Positions 14,098-18,383 of a stretch of 18,383 nt of DNA are shown in pieces. Under the pieces are notes generated by a model, which was given only the letters and a program-made list of their open reading frames with translations, ran no database searches and was not told the origin of the DNA. Origin of the DNA: Candidatus Moraniibacteriota bacterium. Lineage in GTDB: Bacteria; Patescibacteriota; Minisyncoccia; Moranbacterales; GCA-2747515. Numbering within the stretch: the first letter of the stretch is position 1; each line of letters begins with the position of its first letter. The stretch covers positions 1 through 18,383 of the forward strand of contig JAUVJK010000010.1 in NCBI GenBank assembly GCA_030592425.1, in the 5' to 3' direction. The position numbers and the translations under genes were made by a program.

Positions 14098-15399
14098 ATG
14101 AAATTTTTATTTACGGTATTTTTAATCACCATTTTTACATTACCTCTTCACTTTGCATTAAACCCTGCGCAAGGATATGATCTGATGCTAACGAGAGTTC
14201 TTGGTAGTGTTCTTTTTTGTGGTACTTTGCTCTATTGTCTTTTGAGGCGGCAGTGTTCTTTTCAATTTTCACTTCAAACCTTCTTTTTGACAAGTTTTTT
14301 AGTTGTGGCCGCACTCTCCCTCTTTTTGACAGAACATCCTCTGTGGGGAGCGAGAAAGATCCTCTTTTTCCTTACACTCGTTCCTTTTTACTTTCTGACG
14401 ATCTATTTTGTTGCAAAGCGACAGAATGTATCTATGCTCATTCAAAAAGTAATTGTATGGAGTGGTATGCTGATCGCAAGCATTGGTCTTGTGCAGTTTA
14501 TGCTGCAGTTTATTATTGGCCTCGAGCTGACAATGGTATTGTGGCGTGATATAAGCGCTCTTGTTTTAGGAAAAAGCCTTGGTGCAGCGGTTATTATGCA
14601 CAATAGCTGGCTTGTAAATGTTGCAGGTGTAGATCTTTTTCGTGTCATTGCCTTTTTTCCAGATCCACATATTTGTGCCTTTTTCTTCGGGATGATCGCG
14701 CCACTCGCTGTTGGACTTTCTATAAAGACAGGGAAATCATTTTATGTATGGTTTGCCCTATTGATGATCATTGCTGATCTTTTGACATTTTCGCGGGGTG
14801 GTTATATTGGGTTGATCGTTGGTTTTAGTATTTTTATTATTATTTATCAAAAACAATTACATGTGTGGCATAAGATCATAGGGGGAATCTTTGTTAGTGT
14901 CCTTTGCCTTTCCCTGATCATTCCATCAAATCCTGTCAGCGATCGTTTGGCAAGTAGTTTTGATATGACGGAGGGTTCGAACACAGAACGTCTTGCAAAT
15001 TGGGCGCAGGCCTATGATATCATTGTAGCCCACCCACTTCGTGGCGTTGGTCTCGGGGGATATATTAGTCACGTTGACCCTCGCGCAGATTATCGTACAC
15101 CTATTTATGCGCATAATCTCTATCTTGATATCATGGCAGAGATGGGTGTGATCGGTTTGTTGCTATGGCTCTCTTTTTTGCTGACAGTTGTTATCATTTA
15201 TTTTTCTCAACGGACAGATCCTTTGATGGTCGCCTCGGGTATCAGTATTACTGTCTTTATGACACATAGTTTTTTTGAGACATCTCTTTTTTCTGTTCAT
15301 ATATTCACATTATTAATGATCATTGCTGGCTTAAGTTGTCATCATGCAATATCATATAGACATGAAAAGACTAATAGACAAGGCGGTGAATTATCTTAG
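14098..15399 (+). CDS. O-antigen ligase/polymerase family membrane protein (Wzy_C domain)
   Basis: This 433-residue polytopic protein has about 11-12 membrane helices and a large outer loop before the last ones, the layout of WaaL ligases and Wzy polymerases. Family marks are the T-F-S-R-G-G turn (230-235), a periplasmic loop with R298 in NTERLANWAQAYDII, GVGLGGY (316-322), and H339-N340 in YAHNLYLDIMAEMGVIGLLLW. The arginine and histidine match residues needed for transfer of glycan from undecaprenyl diphosphate in WaaL. Ligase or polymerase cannot be distinguished from sequence. The start ATG at 14098 lies 6 bp after the glycosyltransferase stop. The 3' end overlaps the following, related gene by 38 or 56 bp depending on its start, so the two are likely coupled. 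Confidence 0.88.
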   Translation: MKFLFTVFLITIFTLPLHFALNPAQGYDLMLTRVLGSVLFCGTLLYCLLRRQCSFQFSLQTFFLTSFLVVAALSLFLTEHPLWGARKILFFLTLVPFYFLTIYFVAKRQNVSMLIQKVIVWSGMLIASIGLVQFMLQFIIGLELTMVLWRDISALVLGKSLGAAVIMHNSWLVNVAGVDLFRVIAFFPDPHICAFFFGMIAPLAVGLSIKTGKSFYVWFALLMIIADLLTFSRGGYIGLIVGFSIFIIIYQKQLHVWHKIIGGIFVSVLCLSLIIPSNPVSDRLASSFDMTEGSNTERLANWAQAYDIIVAHPLRGVGLGGYISHVDPRADYRTPIYAHNLYLDIMAEMGVIGLLLWLSFLLTVVIIYFSQRTDPLMVASGISITVFMTHSFFETSLFSVHIFTLLMIIAGLSCHHAISYRHEKTNRQGGELS

Positions 15400-16624
15400 G
15401 AATAAAGATCATATAATAGATGTGATCATCGTGTTGATTATCCTCTCTTTGCCTTTTTATGGTACTCGCTTTTCTTTTTTTGGCATACCAATCAATATAA
15501 CAGAAGTTTTAACGTTGATCGTATTAATCCTGAGTATATTTTCTGGTGTCATACGATTCCCTCAGATGAAGAAGCAGAAATATCTGCTCCTTGGTGCATT
15601 TCTTATGTGTCTTGGTGTATTTATAGCAACTCTTTTTGGTGAGCATTCTCGTGCGGGATTTGGGGTATTAAAAGGGTGGTTTATTATACCGATGCTGTTT
15701 GCTCTTGTCGTGTGGATGCGAGGCATAAGGGATTATAGTTCAATCAAAGTCTATCTATGGTCCTATTTTGCGAGTTCTGTAGGCATAAGTATTATTGTTC
15801 TAGGTTACTTCGTAAGTGGTGATGTGACATATGATGGGAGACTTCAGGGGTTTTATGCGTCACCAAATTATCTTGCGCTTTACCTCTCTCCAGCAGTCTT
15901 CTTTATTTTTTACGTGAAAGAGTTAGGGCGTCGCTGGCAGAGCATTGTTATTATTGGGATTATTATGATGATGAGTGTGTTATATCTTACGAATTCATTC
16001 AGCGCATGGATTGCTGTTATTGGTAGCAGTATTATTATGATCTTTTTAATGAAGTCGAAACGTAAGTATTATTTCTTTATTATTGTAGCTATTGGCATTG
16101 CCCTTATTGCTTTACAGATCAATGAACAAAAAATAAAAGACCTCCGCGCTTTGCCAGAGCGTTCATCAGTTGCGTCACGTATCATGATCTGGGAAAGCGC
16201 ATTGATGATTGGACAAGATCATAGAATCTTTGGTATAACGCCAAATACATTTCAAGAACAGTATCTTGCTTATCAGGAATATTTTCCGCCTTACCTTGAG
16301 TGGGCTGTGCCACAGCCACATAATCTTTTCCTCGCATTCTGGTTACAGAGTGGCGTCATCGGTCTCATAGGCTTCCTCACAGTTCTTTTATGGTTTTATC
16401 GACGAATGTACCATTTCATAAGAAAAAACGCTACAGTAGCGTTTCTCGTGGCTTCTATGACATCAATTCTTCTCTATGGGTTGACTGATACGCCCTATTG
16501 GAAGAATGATCTTGCATTTCTCTTCTGGTTGCTCATTGGTATAGGCGCTGCGCTTAGTTTTCATCTTCGACTGCAACATCTTGATCGATATCAAGTCGAT
16601 ACAGTTGATCATCATAGCGATTAA
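15362..16624 (+). CDS. Second O-antigen ligase/polymerase family membrane protein
   Basis: From the ATG at 15362 the product is 420 residues (426 from 15344, also in frame). It has about 12 membrane helices and the Wzy_C layout: an outer loop with SRIMIWESALMI (R279 counted from 15344), FGITPNTF, and H326-N327 in PQPHNLFLAFWLQSG. The usual S-R-G/S turn is changed to T-N-S-F-S-A-W (216-222), so the arginine normally found there is missing, in contrast to its upstream neighbour. Two different enzymes of this family side by side suggest that one polymerises repeats and the other transfers them to an acceptor. Its last 71 bp overlap the convergent beta-propeller gene, and an antisense terminator for that gene lies within its coding region at 16423-16444. 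Confidence 0.85.
   Translation: MKRLIDKAVNYLRNKDHIIDVIIVLIILSLPFYGTRFSFFGIPINITEVLTLIVLILSIFSGVIRFPQMKKQKYLLLGAFLMCLGVFIATLFGEHSRAGFGVLKGWFIIPMLFALVVWMRGIRDYSSIKVYLWSYFASSVGISIIVLGYFVSGDVTYDGRLQGFYASPNYLALYLSPAVFFIFYVKELGRRWQSIVIIGIIMMMSVLYLTNSFSAWIAVIGSSIIMIFLMKSKRKYYFFIIVAIGIALIALQINEQKIKDLRALPERSSVASRIMIWESALMIGQDHRIFGITPNTFQEQYLAYQEYFPPYLEWAVPQPHNLFLAFWLQSGVIGLIGFLTVLLWFYRRMYHFIRKNATVAFLVASMTSILLYGLTDTPYWKNDLAFLFWLLIGIGAALSFHLRLQHLDRYQVDTVDHHSD
16423..16444 (-). terminator. Intragenic Rho-independent terminator for the minus-strand operon
   Basis: On the minus strand AAACGCTAC (16444-16436) and GTAGCGTTT (16434-16426) form a perfect 9-bp palindrome about one base, folding as an 8-bp stem with a CTG loop, followed by T through 16423. 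It lies about 110 bp beyond the beta-propeller stop. The stem is in plus-strand codons of the ligase gene. It is a textbook intrinsic terminator shape. Confidence 0.65.
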
Positions 16625-17723
16625 CAAAAAAAAGAGTATCTTCTATCGGAGAAAGGAATAAATCTGTCGCATCATACTCTTGTGTAATCGTATTAAGAGG
16701 TATGAGGCGCTCTTTTTGTCCAGTCTCAATAGTGACTTTCCAAAAAGAATCACGTGTCATAAATTTTTTATTGCGATAATCATTTGGAAGTAATGATCCT
16801 TCGGGAATACCGCCACTGAGAGCATAATATAGCGAATTACTGTCTTTTGACCAGGCTACTTTTGAAATAAATGTTGGAATATTGAGCGGACGTAGATCAC
16901 CACCATTTTGATTCATCAAGGAGAGTATTATTTGGTCCCCGCCTTCATCTTCAAGTGCACTTACGAGAATATTTTTCCCATCGGGACTTGGCAAATAATC
17001 TGCGCCGAATGATTTATTACCAATTTTTTTTGGATCACTTATACCAACAATGCCAACGCTTGTGAGATTACTTTTTTCATGAGCGTTTCCTGTATTCCAC
17101 AAAAGAACTGAGGCAGAACGAGGGATTTGTGTAAAAGAAGCATCGCGCATTGTAAGTGGTAAGATCTTTTTCCAATCTGAGCCATCAGCGTTAGCAATAT
17201 TTAAGGAGCGCTCTTTATTATCTGTATTGAAATATTTGTAAAGGACGCGATTGCCGCTCGTCGTCCATGTGGCAGTGTCAACATTCTCTTTAAAAGGGCT
17301 TTTTGTGTTATTTTTTATATCAAAGACATAATAGTCTTTATTTGTTACAGATTGCATAAGAAGCTTTTCGCGATCCGCAGACCATGCGACAGCACCGATA
17401 CCAGTAAAATTATTTTCAAAAAGTGTCTCTTTATTTGTCCCGCTGAGATCGATCTCTTCAATGCTACCGTTTTCAGCATTGACATAACGAATACGACCAC
17501 CACCAGTTGTGATCACTGGAGCAATGATGGCTTCTTGTGTGATCTGTGTGATAAATTGATCGGATATTTCTTCATCTCTTTCGCTAGGAGCATCTTTATT
17601 GTAGCGAGTAGGTTCTTTGATTATTGTATTTTCTGCGTCATCCTGAAAGGCTAGATAATAAACCCCTAAAAAGATCAAGGAAATGATAAAGAGAACGACG
17701 AAGATAATAAATAATTTTTTCAT
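16554..17723 (-). CDS. Membrane-anchored TolB-like beta-propeller protein
   Basis: The ATG at 17723 gives 389 residues; TTG at 17738 would add five. An N-terminal KKLFIIFVVLFIISLIFLGV segment is a membrane anchor, and the rest would be outside the cell. From about residue 70 there are repeated beta-strand units of the TolB/WD40-like type, e.g. AVAWSADREKLLMQS, TATWTTSGNRVLY, YLPSPDGKNILVSA, KVAWSKDSNSLYYA and FLSPIEDTLFFVNR, each with the S-x-D-G/S-x-x-L core of a blade. This suggests five or more blades closed as a propeller. Such domains bind peptides or other proteins; the partner is not predictable. It follows a lytic transglycosylase gene by 47 bp on the same strand and may work with it at the wall. 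Its last 71 bp are shared with the convergent ligase gene. Confidence 0.82.
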   Translation of the reverse strand: MKKLFIIFVVLFIISLIFLGVYYLAFQDDAENTIIKEPTRYNKDAPSERDEEISDQFITQITQEAIIAPVITTGGGRIRYVNAENGSIEEIDLSGTNKETLFENNFTGIGAVAWSADREKLLMQSVTNKDYYVFDIKNNTKSPFKENVDTATWTTSGNRVLYKYFNTDNKERSLNIANADGSDWKKILPLTMRDASFTQIPRSASVLLWNTGNAHEKSNLTSVGIVGISDPKKIGNKSFGADYLPSPDGKNILVSALEDEGGDQIILSLMNQNGGDLRPLNIPTFISKVAWSKDSNSLYYALSGGIPEGSLLPNDYRNKKFMTRDSFWKVTIETGQKERLIPLNTITQEYDATDLFLSPIEDTLFFVNRYDDQLYRLDIDQDVAVEDEN

Positions 17724-17770
17724 TTTTTTTAGTTGCAATTAATCATGAAATAGAAATAGCTCCATATTTA

Positions 17771-18383
17771 TTACATCGGTGAACACATATTTTGAAAAGC
17801 TTGAACGCGTTGAACATAATCAATTGTTTGTCCATCAGCAAAGACATTTCCTTTGTCACATTGCCAAGCTGGTATTTGCTTTGCTCGTGGGTCGGATGGG
17901 GCACAATCCACCGAAGGCGTAAAGGGTCCTCTGCCAGGACCTGCATTGTATGAAGCGATAAGATCATCATTGCCAGCATTGTATGTGTAACTACCAACTG
18001 TAACAGTCTCTGATGATTGTGCTGATGAGCCACCTATAGAGAATTCGTCATAATGACTATTAAGATAAGATTGGTTTTGACCGAGATACGCAGCAGCCAT
18101 AGCGATGCTTTCATCTGGATTTTCTTTCAGCCATGTACAGGATTTTTGTGCTGTAGAGGGCTTAAATTGCATTATACCACATGCTAGGCCACTATCTGCA
18201 TTTGGATCGCATCTGGATTCAGCGGATGCAACTGCATACAATAGGCATTCAAGCTCAGAATCACCATCAGCTGCATCATGAAAGGCTTGTTTGTAGTTTT
18301 CGCACCCTTTTGGAAGATTTGTTGGAGGATTTTTTGGGTCAATCGGTACAGCTCGCGGTGCACCAGGACCTGCTCCTGCGGGA
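17771..18383 (-). CDS. Cysteine-rich lytic transglycosylase (SLT/GH23), 5' truncated
   Basis: The frame is open from the window edge to TAA at 17771-17773, about 203 codons, so the start lies beyond 18383. Visible order: a proline/alanine/glycine-rich linker (18383 to ~18320), then a goose-lysozyme-like domain. The catalytic glutamate is in AVASAESRCDPNA (codon 18218-18220), followed by GLACGIMQFKPSTA, the AAAYLGQN block and SYNAGPGRG, the usual Y-N-A-G motif. These enzymes cleave MurNAc-GlcNAc bonds to form anhydro-muropeptides. Eight cysteines are in the visible part, few in most GH23 proteins, suggesting disulfides in an exported protein. The family's catalytic residues are present. The beta-propeller gene lies 47 bp downstream on the same strand. 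A role in wall remodelling, appendage insertion or host-cell attack is possible, but is not shown by the sequence. Confidence 0.88.
   Translation of the reverse strand, partial: PAGAGPGAPRAVPIDPKNPPTNLPKGCENYKQAFHDAADGDSELECLLYAVASAESRCDPNADSGLACGIMQFKPSTAQKSCTWLKENPDESIAMAAAYLGQNQSYLNSHYDEFSIGGSSAQSSETVTVGSYTYNAGNDDLIASYNAGPGRGPFTPSVDCAPSDPRAKQIPAWQCDKGNVFADGQTIDYVQRVQAFQNMCSPM

Noticed and set aside
17724..17738. TTG start for the beta-propeller protein
   Set aside because: ATG at 17723 gives a cleaner start with two lysines before the membrane helix, and the TTG has no better SD.
1..18383. tRNA, rRNA, CRISPR array, insertion sequence or prophage
   Set aside because: No cloverleaf, spaced direct repeats, transposase motifs or phage genes were recognised on reading both strands. 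A dedicated RNA and repeat search could still find a weak case.

Overview
This is a bacterial replication-origin window of low G+C content. The gene order rpmH-rnpA-yidC-jag on one strand, diverging from dnaA-dnaN on the other, is the classic bacterial origin neighbourhood. Several traits suggest a member of the Patescibacteria/CPR: very compact genes, a DciA-type helicase loader directly after dnaN with no recF in the window, a tandem pair of stand-alone ATP-grasp ligases, and a secreted lytic transglycosylase next to a membrane-anchored beta-propeller. The phylum is an inference; no marker here proves it. TGA ends at least two genes (the truncated glycosyltransferase and the flippase), so the standard bacterial code applies and a TGA=Gly code is excluded.

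Layout. 1-116: the last 37 codons of a gene, probably a glycosyltransferase. 337-3130: two ATP-grasp genes 13 bp apart, one cyanophycin-synthetase-like and one RimK-like fused to a ~300-residue helical domain that I do not recognise. 3204-5756: a bifunctional class A penicillin-binding protein. On the minus strand, dnaA (8831-7440), dnaN (7187-6054) and dciA (6052-5753) form a replication-initiation run. The 252-bp dnaA-dnaN gap carries four DnaA boxes, an 11-bp inverted repeat and an AT-rich tract, and is the best oriC candidate. 9176-10923: the rpmH-rnpA-yidC-jag operon. 11011-16624: a tight five-gene surface-polysaccharide cluster (Wzx-type flippase, two GT2 glycosyltransferases, two O-antigen ligase/polymerase family proteins). 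17723-16554 and 18383-17771, minus strand: a TolB-like beta-propeller protein and, upstream of it, a cysteine-rich lytic transglycosylase running off the window edge.

How the parts fit. The centre handles initiation (DnaA, the clamp, the probable helicase loader) and membrane-protein biogenesis (YidC, RNase P protein, L34, KhpB). Both flanks deal with the envelope: peptidoglycan synthesis (PBP1A), peptidoglycan cleavage (lytic transglycosylase), lipid-linked glycan assembly, export and polymerisation, and possibly an ATP-dependent peptide or amino-acid ligation route.

Regulatory structure is compressed. Genes overlap by 4 to about 70 bp, Shine-Dalgarno sequences are mostly missing, and T precedes most start codons. 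Three hairpin/T-run structures sit where terminators would be expected only if the DNA is doubly used: one holds a promoter -10 element in its loop, and two lie antisense inside the convergent neighbour's coding region. The most promising lead for something undescribed is the tandem ATP-grasp pair with its unassigned helical domain.
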